Below are positions 43,929 through 52,915 of a stretch of DNA of 64,000 bases, piece by piece. A program made the position numbers and the translations under genes. The DNA is from Azotobacter bryophylli. GTDB taxonomy: Bacteria > Pseudomonadota > Gammaproteobacteria > Pseudomonadales > Pseudomonadaceae. Every line of letters starts with the position of its first letter. Within the stretch, counting starts at the first letter, position 1. The notes under the pieces were generated by a model. It was not told the origin of the DNA. It did no database searches and saw nothing but the letters and a program-made list of their open reading frames with translations. The stretch lies in contig NZ_JBHRSJ010000012.1 in assembly GCF_042643485.1 (NCBI RefSeq), positions 372,001 through 436,000 of the forward strand. Direction: 5' to 3'.

Positions 43929-44723
43929 TCAGACGGCGACCGGCGCCTTGATGTGCGGGTGGGACTGGTAGCCGACCAGCTCGAAGTCCTCGAACTTGAA
44001 GGCGAACAGGTCCTTCACCCGCGGATCGAGCTTCATGGTCGGCAGCGGCAGCGGCTCGCGGGAGAGCTGCAGGTCGGCCTGTTCCAGGTGGTTGGCGTAG
44101 AGGTGGCAGTCGCCGCCGGTCCAGATGAACTCGCCGGGTGCAAGATCGCAGACCTGCGCCACCATCAGGGTCAGCAAGGCGTAGCTGGCGATGTTGAAGG
44201 GCACGCCGAGGAAGATGTCGGCCGAGCGCTGGTACAGCTGGCAGGACAGCCGGCCCTCGGCGACGTAGAACTGGAACAGCGCATGGCACGGCGGCAGGGC
44301 CATCTGGTCGACCAGCGCCGGGTTCCAGGCACAGACGATCAGCCGGCGCGAGTCCGGATTCTTCCTGATCATCTCGATCAGCTTGGCGATCTGGTCGATG
44401 GATTCGCCGTTCGGCGCCGGCCAGTTGCGCCACTGGTAGCCGTAGACCGGGCCGAGGTCGCCGTTCTCGTCGGCCCACTCGTCCCAGATCGACACGCCGT
44501 TGTCCTTCAGGTAGCGGATGTTGGTGTCGCCCTTCAGGAACCACAGCAGCTCGTGGATGATGGATTTCAGGTGGCACTTCTTGGTGGTCACCAGGGGGAA
44601 GCCGTCGGCCAGATCGAAGCGCATCTGGTAGCCGAAGACACTGTAGGTGCCGGTGCCGGTGCGGTCGCTCTTGAAGGTGCCGTGCTCGCGCACGTGGCGC
44701 ATCAGGTCGAGGTACTGTTTCAT
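43929..44723 (-). CDS. thyA: Thymidylate synthase
   Basis: A 264-residue enzyme that methylates dUMP to dTMP with methylene-tetrahydrofolate. The nucleophile is Cys146 in PPCHALFQFYV; RTGTGTYSVFG near the start and RSADIFLGVPFNIASYA are family motifs. Length equals that of E. coli ThyA. It is convergent with the regulator gene (10-base gap). The lgt gene lies upstream on the same strand, with a terminator between. Confidence 0.97.
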   Translation of the reverse strand: MKQYLDLMRHVREHGTFKSDRTGTGTYSVFGYQMRFDLADGFPLVTTKKCHLKSIIHELLWFLKGDTNIRYLKDNGVSIWDEWADENGDLGPVYGYQWRNWPAPNGESIDQIAKLIEMIRKNPDSRRLIVCAWNPALVDQMALPPCHALFQFYVAEGRLSCQLYQRSADIFLGVPFNIASYALLTLMVAQVCDLAPGEFIWTGGDCHLYANHLEQADLQLSREPLPLPTMKLDPRVKDLFAFKFEDFELVGYQSHPHIKAPVAV

Positions 44724-44754
44724 CGGATGCTCGCGGCAGTGCCGCAGGAAAATC

Positions 44755-44790
44755 GGAAAGGGGCGCCCATGGCAAAAAGCTTGGCGCCCC
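44755..44790 (-). terminator. Intrinsic terminator of the lgt transcript
   Basis: An 8-bp stem GGGGCGCC/GGCGCCCC (44760-44767 with 44783-44790), and on the minus strand TTTCCGATTTTCC follows. It lies between lgt and thyA. Confidence 0.65.
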
Positions 44791-44802
44791 GCCTTCGAGG
44801 CA

Positions 44803-45612
44803 TCAGCCGGCCCTGACGGCGTGCGGCTTCTCGTGCCGGTAGGCCCAGAACAGCAGGCCGCAGCCCACGAGGATCATCGGCATGCAGAGCAGCTGGCCCA
44901 TGGTCAGCCAGCCGAAGGCCAGGTAGCCGAGCTGGGCGTCCGGCACCCGGACGAACTCGACCAGGAAGCGGAAGATGCCGTAGCACAGGGCGAACAGGCC
45001 GGACACCGCCATGGTCGGCCGCGGCTTGCTGGAATAGAACCAGAGGATGACGAACAGCGCCACGCCTTCCAGGGCGAACTGGTAGAGCTGCGACGGATGG
45101 CGCGGCAGGTGCGCCGGATCGGTGGGGAAGATCATCGCCCAGGGCAGGTCGGTGGGCTTGCCCCACAGCTCGGCGTTGATGAAGTTGCCGATGCGCCCGG
45201 CACCCAGGCCGATCGGCACCAGCGGAGCGATGAAATCCACCAGTTCGAAGAGGCGCTTGCCGTTGCGCCGGGCGAAGATCCAGCTGCAGATCAGCACGCC
45301 GAGGAAGCCGCCGTGGAAGGACATGCCGCCCTTCCAGACCTGGAGGATCAGGCTGGGGTCCTGCAGGTAGGAGTGCAGGTCGTAGAACAGCACGTAGCCG
45401 AGCCGGCCGCCGGCGACCACCCCCAGGGCCACCCAGAACACCATGTCGGAGAGTTTCTCCGCGTTCCAGTCCGGGGCGAAGCGCGGCAGCCGGCGCGCCG
45501 CCAGCCACCAGGCGCCGCCGATGCCGACCAGATACATCAGGCCGTACCAGTGGATTTTCAGCGGACCGATGGCGATGGCCACCGGGTCGATCTGCGGGTA
45601 GGGCAGCATCAA
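44803..45612 (-). CDS. lgt: Prolipoprotein diacylglyceryl transferase Lgt
   Basis: A 269-residue inner-membrane enzyme with seven hydrophobic helices, transferring diacylglyceryl from phosphatidylglycerol to the lipobox cysteine. The Lgt signature GRIGNFINAELWG, the HGGFLGVL segment and the catalytic HGR-equivalent region are present. It sits 8 bases after the TauE/SafE gene on the same strand, so the two are co-transcribed. Confidence 0.96.
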   Translation of the reverse strand: MMLPYPQIDPVAIAIGPLKIHWYGLMYLVGIGGAWWLAARRLPRFAPDWNAEKLSDMVFWVALGVVAGGRLGYVLFYDLHSYLQDPSLILQVWKGGMSFHGGFLGVLICSWIFARRNGKRLFELVDFIAPLVPIGLGAGRIGNFINAELWGKPTDLPWAMIFPTDPAHLPRHPSQLYQFALEGVALFVILWFYSSKPRPTMAVSGLFALCYGIFRFLVEFVRVPDAQLGYLAFGWLTMGQLLCMPMILVGCGLLFWAYRHEKPHAVRAG

Positions 45613-45620
45613 TCAGCTCC

Positions 45621-46406
45621 TTAGAAGAGAAAACTCACGCCGACGGCGAACAGCTGCAGGGCGAACAGGCGCTTGAGCAGGCGCGGCGGCAGGCGGTGCG
45701 CGAGGGCGGCGCCGATCCGGGCGAAGAACATGCTGGTGGCGGCGATGCCGACCATGGCCGGCAGGTAGACGAAGCCCAGGCTCCACTCCGGCAGCCCGGC
45801 TTCGTGCCAGCCGACGGCCATGAAGCTCAGGGCGCTGGCCACGGCGATCGGCAGGCCGCAGGCCGCCGAGGTCGCCACCGCCTGCGGCATCGGCACGCTG
45901 CGCCAGGTCAGGAAGGGTACGGTCAGCGAGCCGCCGCCGATGCCGAAGATCGCCGAGGCCCAGCCGATCACCGCGCCGGCGAGGCCCAGTCCGGGCTTGC
46001 CCGGCACGGCGCGACTGGCCTTCGGCTTGAGATCGAGCCCCATCTGGGCCGCCATGACGATGGCGAACACGCCGATGACCTTCTGCAGCACCGGCCCCTG
46101 GATCGCCGCCGCGGTCAGGCTGCCGAGCGCTGCGCCGATCAGGATGCCCACCGTCATCCAGGTGAAGACCGGCCAGAGCACCGCGCCCCGGCGATTGTGC
46201 GCCAGCACCGAGTTGATCGAGGTGAAGACGATGGTCGCCAGGGAGGTGCCCACCGCCAGGTGGGTCAGCACTTCCGGGGAGAAGCCCTGGGCGGTGAAGC
46301 TGAACACCAGCACCGGGACGATGACCAGACCGCCGCCGATCCCGAACAGACCGGCCAGTACGCCGGCAAAGGCCCCCAAGACCAAATACAGTATTAGCGC
46401 CTCCAT
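45621..46406 (-). CDS. TauE/SafE family sulfite/anion permease
   Basis: A 261-residue membrane protein with about eight hydrophobic segments. It has the internally repeated family pattern GAFAGVLAGLFGIGGGLVIVP near residues 7-27 and GWASAIFGIGGGSLTVPFL in the second half. Members export or import sulfite, sulfoacetate or related anions; the substrate here is unknown. I start it at ATG 46406 with GGAGAGGG upstream; the longer frame is not supported. Confidence 0.88.
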   Translation of the reverse strand: MEALILYLVLGAFAGVLAGLFGIGGGLVIVPVLVFSFTAQGFSPEVLTHLAVGTSLATIVFTSINSVLAHNRRGAVLWPVFTWMTVGILIGAALGSLTAAAIQGPVLQKVIGVFAIVMAAQMGLDLKPKASRAVPGKPGLGLAGAVIGWASAIFGIGGGSLTVPFLTWRSVPMPQAVATSAACGLPIAVASALSFMAVGWHEAGLPEWSLGFVYLPAMVGIAATSMFFARIGAALAHRLPPRLLKRLFALQLFAVGVSFLF

Positions 46407-46576
46407 CGACGTCCCTCTCCGTGCAAAAGCCGGCATGGTACCGGAATTGGATGACCGGCGGTGAGGGGGCGCCCGGCGGCTCCGCGGGATCGTCGGCACC
46501 GCCGTAGCCCCGGCACTTGCCCCCTCCGCAGAGCGGCCCCTATCCTGCTTCGCCATATCCATACGGACATGAACCT

Positions 46577-47323
46577 ATGTGCCTGATCGTGTTCGCCTGG
46601 CGCCCGGGCCATGCCTGGCCGCTGGTGGTCGCGGCCAACCGCGACGAGTTCTACGCTCGGCCCAGCCTGCCGCTGGGCCCCTGGAAGGAGGCTCCGGAGG
46701 TCTATGCCGGACGCGACCTGGAGGCCGGCGGCACCTGGCTGGGGATCGGCCCGCAGGGGCGCTTCGCGGCACTCACCAACATCCGCGATCCGAGCCTGCC
46801 GCTCGGCCGGCGCAGCCGTGGAGAACTGCCCAGCGGCTTCCTCCGCGGCCGGCTGCCGGTGACGGACTATCTGCAGCGGGTGGCCGAACAGGCGCGGGAC
46901 TACGCCGGCTTCAACCTGCTGCTCGGCAACGACCGCGAGCTCTGGTACTACAACGCCCTGGACGCAGCCCCCGTCCGCCTGGCGCCCGGCCTCTACGGCC
47001 TGTCCAACGCGCGCCTGGACACGCCCTGGCCGAAACTGCTGCGCGCCAAGGCGGCGTTCGCCGCCTGCCTAGACGAGCCGCGGCCGGAATGCCTGCTGCA
47101 GGCGCTGAGCGACCGCCGCCAGGGGGAAGATGCGGAGCTGCCGGACACCGGGGTCGGCCTGGCCAGCGAGCGGCTGCTGTCGAGCGTCTTCATCGCCAGC
47201 CAGAACTACGGCACGCGCTGCAGCACGGCGCTGGTGGTGGGGGCGGACGGTTCGCGGACCCTGGTCGAGCGCAGCTTCGGCCCCTACGGCGCCCATCTGG
47301 GCGAGGTGCATCTGCAGGTGTAG
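46577..47323 (+). CDS. NRDE/TANGO2 family protein
   Basis: A 248-residue protein of the NRDE (TANGO2) family. It begins MCLIVFAW, with Cys2 as the presumed N-terminal nucleophile, then AANRDEFYARP, the namesake motif, and later GGTWLGIGPQGRFAALTN. The fold resembles Ntn hydrolases. Function in bacteria is unknown, though the human member affects heme and acyl-CoA handling. It is divergent from the TauE gene; the start is chosen so that Cys is residue 2. Confidence 0.88.
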   Translation: MCLIVFAWRPGHAWPLVVAANRDEFYARPSLPLGPWKEAPEVYAGRDLEAGGTWLGIGPQGRFAALTNIRDPSLPLGRRSRGELPSGFLRGRLPVTDYLQRVAEQARDYAGFNLLLGNDRELWYYNALDAAPVRLAPGLYGLSNARLDTPWPKLLRAKAAFAACLDEPRPECLLQALSDRRQGEDAELPDTGVGLASERLLSSVFIASQNYGTRCSTALVVGADGSRTLVERSFGPYGAHLGEVHLQV

Positions 47324-47353
47324 GGGCGGAGCCGTCCGCCCCGAAGCGGGACC

Positions 47354-49633
47354 TCAGTTCTGCAGGCCCGCCACCGGATTGATCACCCGGCTCAGGCCGA
47401 GGCTGCGCAGGGCCAGCTGCAGCGAGCTGTGGATGATCTGCGGGTTGTCGATCTGCATGAGCTGGTCGAGCAGCTCGCGGGCCTTGCTCATCTTGATCTG
47501 GCGCAGCAGCCACTTGACCTTGGGCAGGTTGGTGGCGTTCATCGACAGGCTGTCGAAGCCCATCGCCATCAGCAGCACCGCCGCCGACGGGTCTCCGGCC
47601 ATCTCGCCGCAGATGCTCACCGGCTTGCCTTCGACATGGGCATCCTGCACCACCTTGGACAGCGCCTGCAGCACCGCGGGGTGCAGGTAGTCGTAGAGGT
47701 CGGCGACCCGCGGGTTGTTGCGGTCCACCGCCAGCAGGTACTGGGTCAGGTCGTTGGAGCCGACCGAGAGGAAATCCACCATGCGCGCCAGCTCGCGGGT
47801 CTGGTAGACCGCCGCGGGAATCTCCACCATCACGCCGATCGGCGGCATGGGCACGTCGGTCCCCTCGTCGCGCACTTCGCCCCAGGCGCGGTGGATCAGG
47901 TGCAGCGCCTCGTCCAGCTCGTGGATGCTGGAGATCATCGGCAGCAGGATGCGCAGGTTGTTCAGGCCCTCGCTGGCCTTGAGCATGGCGCGGGTCTGCA
48001 CCAGGAAGATTTCCGGGTGGTCGAGGGTGACGCGGATGCCGCGCCAGCCGAGGAAGGGGTTGCTCTCCTTGATCGGGAAGTACGACAGCGACTTGTCGCC
48101 GCCAATGTCCAGGGTGCGCATGGTCACCGGCAGCGGGTGGAAGGCGGCGAGCTGCTCGCGGTAGATCGCCAGCTGCTCCTTCTCGCTGGGGAAACGCTCG
48201 TTGTTCATGAACGGCACTTCCGTGCGGTACAGGCCGACCCCTTCGGCACCGCGCTCCTGGGCGCGGGCCACGTCGGCGAGCAGCCCGGTGTTGACCCACA
48301 ACGGCAGGCGGTGGCCGTCCAGGGTCTCGCAGGGCAGTTCGCGCAGGACGTCCAGCCCCTGGGTCAGTTGGCGCTCCTCCTCGACCACCTCGGCGAACTG
48401 CTGGCGCAGCATCTCGCTGGGGTTGGTGTAGACCTCGCCGTGGTAGCCGTCGACGATCAGGTCGATGCCGTCGACCTTCGAATAGGGCAGATCGACCACC
48501 CCCATCACCGTGGGGATGCCCATGGCGCGGGCGAGGATCGCCACGTGGGAGTTGCCCGACCCCTGCACCGAGACCAGGCCGACCAGGCGGCCCTCCGGCA
48601 CTTCGCCGAGCATCGACGGGGACAGCTCCTCGCTGACCAGGATGGTGTTCTCCGGGTAGACCAGGCTCTGCTGGCGCGCCTGCTGCAGATAAGCGAGCAG
48701 ACGGCGGCCAAGGTCCTTGACGTCGGAGGCGCGCTCGCGCAGGTAGGCGTCGTCCATCAGCTCGAAGCGCTTGACGTGCTCGTTGACCACCTGGCGCAGC
48801 GCGCCCTGGGCCCACTGGCCGGTCCTGATCACCCGCTGCACTTCGTTGCCCAGGGAGGCGTCGTCGAGCATCATCAGGTAGACGTCGAACAGCACCCGCT
48901 CTTCCGGGCGCAGCTGGGCGGCCAGCTTGGCGGACAGCGCGCGGATGTCGGCGCGCACCGCTTCCACGGCGCTGCTGAACAGCTCCAGTTCGGCCTTGAC
49001 GTTCTCGGCCGGCTTGTCCGGCACCACGTCCAGGTCGGCCGGCGGCAGCACCACCACGGCGCGACCGACGGCGGCCCCCGGGGCGGCCGGCACGCCGACG
49101 AAGCGCGCTTCCTGGATGCCCTTGCCCTGCCGGCCCAGCCCGCGGATCGAACCGGTCGCCTCGGCGTGGGCGATGACCCCGGCGAGCTGCGCGCTCATGG
49201 TCACCAGGAAGGCTTCCTCGCCCTCGTCGAACTGGCGGCGTTCCTTCTGCTGGACCACCAGCACGCCCATCACCCGCCGGTGGTGGATGATCGGCGCGCC
49301 GAGAAAGGAGGCGTAGCGCTCCTCGCCGGTTTCGGCGAAGTAGCGATAGCGCGGGTGGGCCGCGGCGTTCTCCAGGTTGAGCGGCTCCTCACGGGTGCCG
49401 ACCAGGCCGACCAGACCCTCGTTGGGCGCCATGCTGACCTTGCCGATGGAGCGCTTGTTCAGGCCCTCGGTGGCCATCAGGACGAAACGGTTGGTTTCCG
49501 GATCGAGCAGGTAGACGGAGCAGACCTGGCTGCCCATGGCCTCCTTCACGCGCTGCACGATAATGCCCAATGCCGCCTTGAGATCCTTGGCGGCATTCAC
49601 TTCCTGGACAATCTTGCGCAGCGTGTTGAGCAT
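47354..49633 (-). CDS. ptsP: Phosphoenolpyruvate-protein phosphotransferase PtsP (EI-Ntr)
   Basis: A 759-residue enzyme I of the nitrogen-related PTS. An N-terminal GAF domain (about 1-150) precedes the HPr/NPr-binding domain, the swivelling domain with active-site His in GSGNSHVAILARAMGIP (about 360-376) and the PEP-binding TIM barrel (LYRTEVPFMNNE, GGDKSLSYFP and SICGEMAGDP). It phosphorylates NPr in response to nitrogen status. It is 21 bases after rppH on the same strand. Confidence 0.96.
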   Translation of the reverse strand: MLNTLRKIVQEVNAAKDLKAALGIIVQRVKEAMGSQVCSVYLLDPETNRFVLMATEGLNKRSIGKVSMAPNEGLVGLVGTREEPLNLENAAAHPRYRYFAETGEERYASFLGAPIIHHRRVMGVLVVQQKERRQFDEGEEAFLVTMSAQLAGVIAHAEATGSIRGLGRQGKGIQEARFVGVPAAPGAAVGRAVVVLPPADLDVVPDKPAENVKAELELFSSAVEAVRADIRALSAKLAAQLRPEERVLFDVYLMMLDDASLGNEVQRVIRTGQWAQGALRQVVNEHVKRFELMDDAYLRERASDVKDLGRRLLAYLQQARQQSLVYPENTILVSEELSPSMLGEVPEGRLVGLVSVQGSGNSHVAILARAMGIPTVMGVVDLPYSKVDGIDLIVDGYHGEVYTNPSEMLRQQFAEVVEEERQLTQGLDVLRELPCETLDGHRLPLWVNTGLLADVARAQERGAEGVGLYRTEVPFMNNERFPSEKEQLAIYREQLAAFHPLPVTMRTLDIGGDKSLSYFPIKESNPFLGWRGIRVTLDHPEIFLVQTRAMLKASEGLNNLRILLPMISSIHELDEALHLIHRAWGEVRDEGTDVPMPPIGVMVEIPAAVYQTRELARMVDFLSVGSNDLTQYLLAVDRNNPRVADLYDYLHPAVLQALSKVVQDAHVEGKPVSICGEMAGDPSAAVLLMAMGFDSLSMNATNLPKVKWLLRQIKMSKARELLDQLMQIDNPQIIHSSLQLALRSLGLSRVINPVAGLQN

Positions 49634-49654
49634 GGCCCGTTCCGAGTTCCGTGA

Positions 49655-50134
49655 TCAGTCCCGCGCCAACAGGCGCGGAGCGAGTTCTTTTAAAGCGCGC
49701 CGATAGACCTCACGCTTGAAGGTAACGACCTGTCCAAGCGGATACCAATAGCTCACCCAGCGCCAGCCGTCGAATTCCGGCTTGCCGGTCAGATCCATGC
49801 GTACCCGCTGCTCGTCGGAGAGCAGGCGCAGGAGAAACCACTTCTGCTTCTGGCCGATGCACAGCGGCTGGCTGTGGGTGCGCACCAGACGCTGCGGCAG
49901 ACGATAGCGCAGCCAGCCGCGGGTACAGGCGAGCACCTTCACATCCCGTTCTTCCAGGCCGACCTCTTCATTCAGTTCGCGGAACAGTGCCTCTTCCGGC
50001 GATTCCCGGGCATCGATGCCGCCCTGGGGAAACTGCCAGGCATCCTGGTTGATACGCCGCGCCCACAGTACCTGGCCGACATCATTGGTCAGAATGATGC
50101 CGACATTCGGACGAAAACCATCGGTATCGATCAC
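49655..50134 (-). CDS. rppH: RNA pyrophosphohydrolase RppH
   Basis: A 159-residue Nudix hydrolase that removes pyrophosphate from 5' ends of RNA, starting decay. The Nudix box begins at GGIDARESPEEALFRE (about 38-53) and continues with LNEEVGL. The GTG start at 50134 gives the usual family N-terminus (VIDTDGFRPNVG) and has AAGG upstream; a longer frame to 50209 is unlikely. It is followed by ptsP, the arrangement common in pseudomonads. Confidence 0.95.
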   Translation of the reverse strand: MIDTDGFRPNVGIILTNDVGQVLWARRINQDAWQFPQGGIDARESPEEALFRELNEEVGLEERDVKVLACTRGWLRYRLPQRLVRTHSQPLCIGQKQKWFLLRLLSDEQRVRMDLTGKPEFDGWRWVSYWYPLGQVVTFKREVYRRALKELAPRLLARD

Positions 50135-50302
50135 GGCTATTGAACCTTGCAAAACGCATATTGACGCATTGTTCCACAAAAACCCGCACGCCTGAAAGCA
50201 GCCGGACAAGGGGCCGATGGGGCCGGTCGCGGGCCTCCAGCTTTTCCTCCGGACCCGTTATGCTTGCCCCGTTTCCCTTCTTCCCATCTACCGAGGTTCA
50301 GC

Positions 50303-50956
50303 GTGCGTCTGGCTTTATTCGATCTCGACAACACCCTGCTGGCTGGCGACAGCGACCATGCCTGGGGCGACTGGCTCTGCGAGCGCGGCATCCTCGACGG
50401 CGACCTCTACAAGGCGCGCAACGACGCCTTCTACCAGGACTACCTGGCCGGCCGCCTGGACATCGCCGACTACCTGAACTTCACCCTGGAGATCCTCGGC
50501 CGCACCGAGATGGCCCTGCTCGAAGCGTGGCACGGAGAGTTCATGCGCGAGCGCATCGAGCCGATCATCCTGGCCAAGGGCCGGGCCCTGATCGAGCATC
50601 ACCATGCCCAGGGCGACAAGGTGGTCATCATCACCGCCACCAACCGCTTCGTCACCGGACCGATCGCCCGGCGCCTGGGCGTCGACACCCTGCTCGCCAC
50701 CGAGTGCGAAATGGCCGACGGCCGCTACACCGGCCGTTCCACCGACGTGCCCTGCTTCCAGGAAGGCAAGGTCCACCGGCTCGACCGCTGGCTGGCCGAG
50801 ACCGGCCACTCGCTGGATGGCAGCTACTTCTACAGCGACTCGCGCAACGACCTGCCGCTGCTCGAGCGGGTCAGCCATCCGGTGGCGGTCGACCCCGACC
50901 CGACCCTGCGGGCCATCGCCGAGGAACGCGGCTGGCCGGTGATCTCGCTGCGCTGA
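50303..50956 (+). CDS. HAD-superfamily phosphatase (SerB-like, IB type)
   Basis: A 217-residue phosphatase. Motif I begins LFDLDNTLL with Asp7 and Asp9 as nucleophile and acid-base pair, motif II is IITATNRF, and motif III to IV occurs in SDSRNDLPLLE. The helical cap (about 15-100) is of SerB type. The substrate is unknown; some members dephosphorylate phosphoserine or histidinol phosphate. The GTG start 50303 matches the family N-terminus. A -10-like TATGCT lies about 40 bases upstream. Confidence 0.87.
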   Translation: MRLALFDLDNTLLAGDSDHAWGDWLCERGILDGDLYKARNDAFYQDYLAGRLDIADYLNFTLEILGRTEMALLEAWHGEFMRERIEPIILAKGRALIEHHHAQGDKVVIITATNRFVTGPIARRLGVDTLLATECEMADGRYTGRSTDVPCFQEGKVHRLDRWLAETGHSLDGSYFYSDSRNDLPLLERVSHPVAVDPDPTLRAIAEERGWPVISLR

Positions 50957-50981
50957 ATCCGGCATCGCCCGGAAACGACGA

Positions 50982-50999
50982 CGGCGCCTGCGGGCGCCG
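50982..50999 (+). terminator. GC-rich hairpin after the HAD gene, cut by the assembly gap
   Basis: A perfect 7-bp stem (50982-50988 with 50993-50999) and TGCG loop 26 bases after the HAD stop, directly abutting the N block. A following T run may be hidden in the gap. Confidence 0.5.
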
Positions 51000-51135
51000 N
51001 NNNNNNNNNNNNNNNNNNNNNNNNNNNNNNNNNNNNNNNNNNNNNNNNNNNNNNNNNNNNNNNNNNNNNNNNNNNNNNNNNNNNNNNNNNNNNNNNNNNN
51101 NNNNNNNNNNNNNNNNNNNNNNNNNNNNNNNNNNN
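51000..51135. other. Assembly gap (136 N) after the HAD gene
   Basis: A run of Ns that hides the 3' end of the DUF2269 gene and whatever lies between it and the HAD gene. Confidence 0.97.
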
Positions 51136-51543
51136 ACCGAGCCCGAACCACCAGGCCATGTAGCGTCCGGCATCGGCGGGCAGCGGCGAGCCCTCGCGCA
51201 CGGCCTGCACGGCCATGTCGCGCACGCGGATCTGCAGCCAGACCACCGGCAGCCAGCACAGCCCGGCCAGCAGGTACAGGACGAGGGTCACCAGCAGCCA
51301 GGACTGACTCAGCGACCAGCCGGCCAGATACACCATGGCGATGCCGCTCAGCGGCTGGAGCAGTGCCGTCGGCGTGGTGAACAGCCAGTCGGCGGTCACC
51401 AGATGACGGAAGGTGGTGGCGATGGTCGCCACCTGCCCGCTCTTCCACGCCCGCCAGGCGTAGTAGGCCGAGCCCAGGCCGGTGCCGAACAGCAGGGTGG
51501 AGGAAAGGATGTGCAGCGTCTTGATCAGCAGATAGAGGTTCAT
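51136..51543 (-). CDS. DUF2269 integral membrane protein (3' end lost in a gap)
   Basis: The visible 136 residues have four hydrophobic helices. They begin MNLYLLIKTLHILSSTLLFGTG, a pattern typical of DUF2269, and reach RYMAWWFGLG at the gap edge. About 20 residues are probably missing, judging from the second DUF2269 gene at 56903-57319. Function unknown. The start overlaps the SDR gene stop by 4 bases, so it closes the mprF-type operon. Confidence 0.8.
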
Positions 51544-52805
51544 GATCGGCTCCGTTCGGAGGCAGGCTGCAGCCACGACAGCCAGAGGCAGACCGGCAGC
51601 AGTACCAGATTCTTGCCGACGCCCTGGAAAGGGTCGAACCAGTAGTGCGGCAGCAGCCAGGTGATGAGCGCGCTGTAGGCCAGGATCAGGAGGATCTGCG
51701 CCTGCAGCGCTCGACGCCGCCAGCGCGGCAGCAGCAGGCCGGCGCCGAGCAGGCCATCGAACAGCGAGCCGGCGATCACCGCCAGGCGCGCCGGCCAGCC
51801 GGTAATGCCGGCCTCGGCCAGGATGCGCAGTCCCCAGTCGAACCCGGGGCCGAGGCAGACCAGTGCGGTGCCCAGCCAGACCACGACCAGCAGCGCCAGC
51901 AGCAGGGGCTGCAGGGCCAGCCCGACGCTCTCCGCTGGGCGTGGCCAATCGTGCAGGCGCATGGCAATCGGCAGGCAGCGGTAGCCGCAGACGGCCGCCA
52001 GCGGCTCCGCCGAGGCCAGGTTGTCGCGCCGCGCCAGGCGCAGGGTCTGGCGGTTCAGCGCCCGCCAGCCCAGACGCTCCCCGAGTAGCGCGCCCAGCGC
52101 GGCCAGCGGCCGTGGCAGCGTCCGGTAACGCCCCGGCCCCCAACCCTGAGCCGCACGCAGGCGATCCAGCAACTGGCCCTGGGTCAAGGCCTCGGGTCCG
52201 ACCAGCGCCAGGCTGCAGGGGTGAGGCGGCCAGTTCTGCTGCAGGGCGAGCACGGCCGAGCAGAGATCATCGATATGCAGGGGCTGCAGGCGTGCGCGGT
52301 TGTCCAGCAGCGGCACCCACGGCCAGGGCGACAGGCGCTGCAGCCAAGTGCTGCTGGCGGCGCCCGGGCCGAGGACCAGTGAGGGGCGCAGCACCACGGC
52401 GGGAATGCCGAGACCGAGCAGATGGCGTTCGGCGGCGGCCTTGCTGGCGAGGAAGTCGGTGTCCGCCCCCTCTTCCGCGCCCAGGGCGGAAATCTGCAAT
52501 ACCCGGGCGCCATGGGCGGCGGCCAGATCGAACAGAGCACAGGCGCCCAGTTGCTGAACCTGCCGCAAGCGGTCGCGGTCGGTGGACAGCAGACCGGCGG
52601 CATTGATCACCAGCTCGATGCCGGCGGGCCAGGGGAAGGCGTTCGGATCCCGCGCCAGTTCGGCCAGATCCAGCCGGCACCATTCGCCGGGAGCCGCGGG
52701 ATCGGGCCGGCGAGCGCTGGCCAGCACCCGATGGCCAGCCGCACGGAGCGCGGCATGCAGGTGGCGGCCGATGAAGCCGCCGGCACCGACCAGCAGGATG
52801 CGCAT
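51540..52805 (-). CDS. NAD(P)-binding SDR protein fused to a DoxX-like membrane domain
   Basis: A 421-residue protein. An N-terminal extended SDR Rossmann domain (LLVGAGGFIGRHL, residues 4-16; about 1-250) of the atypical NmrA/YbjT-like kind is followed by four hydrophobic helices (about 285-415) resembling DoxX. Such fusions are found in pseudomonads with unknown function; a membrane-linked redox role is possible. It lies 110 bases after acvB/virJ on the same strand and overlaps the DUF2269 gene. Confidence 0.82.
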   Translation of the reverse strand: MRILLVGAGGFIGRHLHAALRAAGHRVLASARRPDPAAPGEWCRLDLAELARDPNAFPWPAGIELVINAAGLLSTDRDRLRQVQQLGACALFDLAAAHGARVLQISALGAEEGADTDFLASKAAAERHLLGLGIPAVVLRPSLVLGPGAASSTWLQRLSPWPWVPLLDNRARLQPLHIDDLCSAVLALQQNWPPHPCSLALVGPEALTQGQLLDRLRAAQGWGPGRYRTLPRPLAALGALLGERLGWRALNRQTLRLARRDNLASAEPLAAVCGYRCLPIAMRLHDWPRPAESVGLALQPLLLALLVVVWLGTALVCLGPGFDWGLRILAEAGITGWPARLAVIAGSLFDGLLGAGLLLPRWRRRALQAQILLILAYSALITWLLPHYWFDPFQGVGKNLVLLPVCLWLSWLQPASERSRS

Positions 52806-52915
52806 CAGACTGCACTCCCCGGCTGGACGGTGGCTTTTGCATGGAGCATGGCGATTACCTCCTTGTGATTCGTCAGTCGGCCCGTCCGGATGAGCGACCT
52901 ACCGGAAGGCCGCCG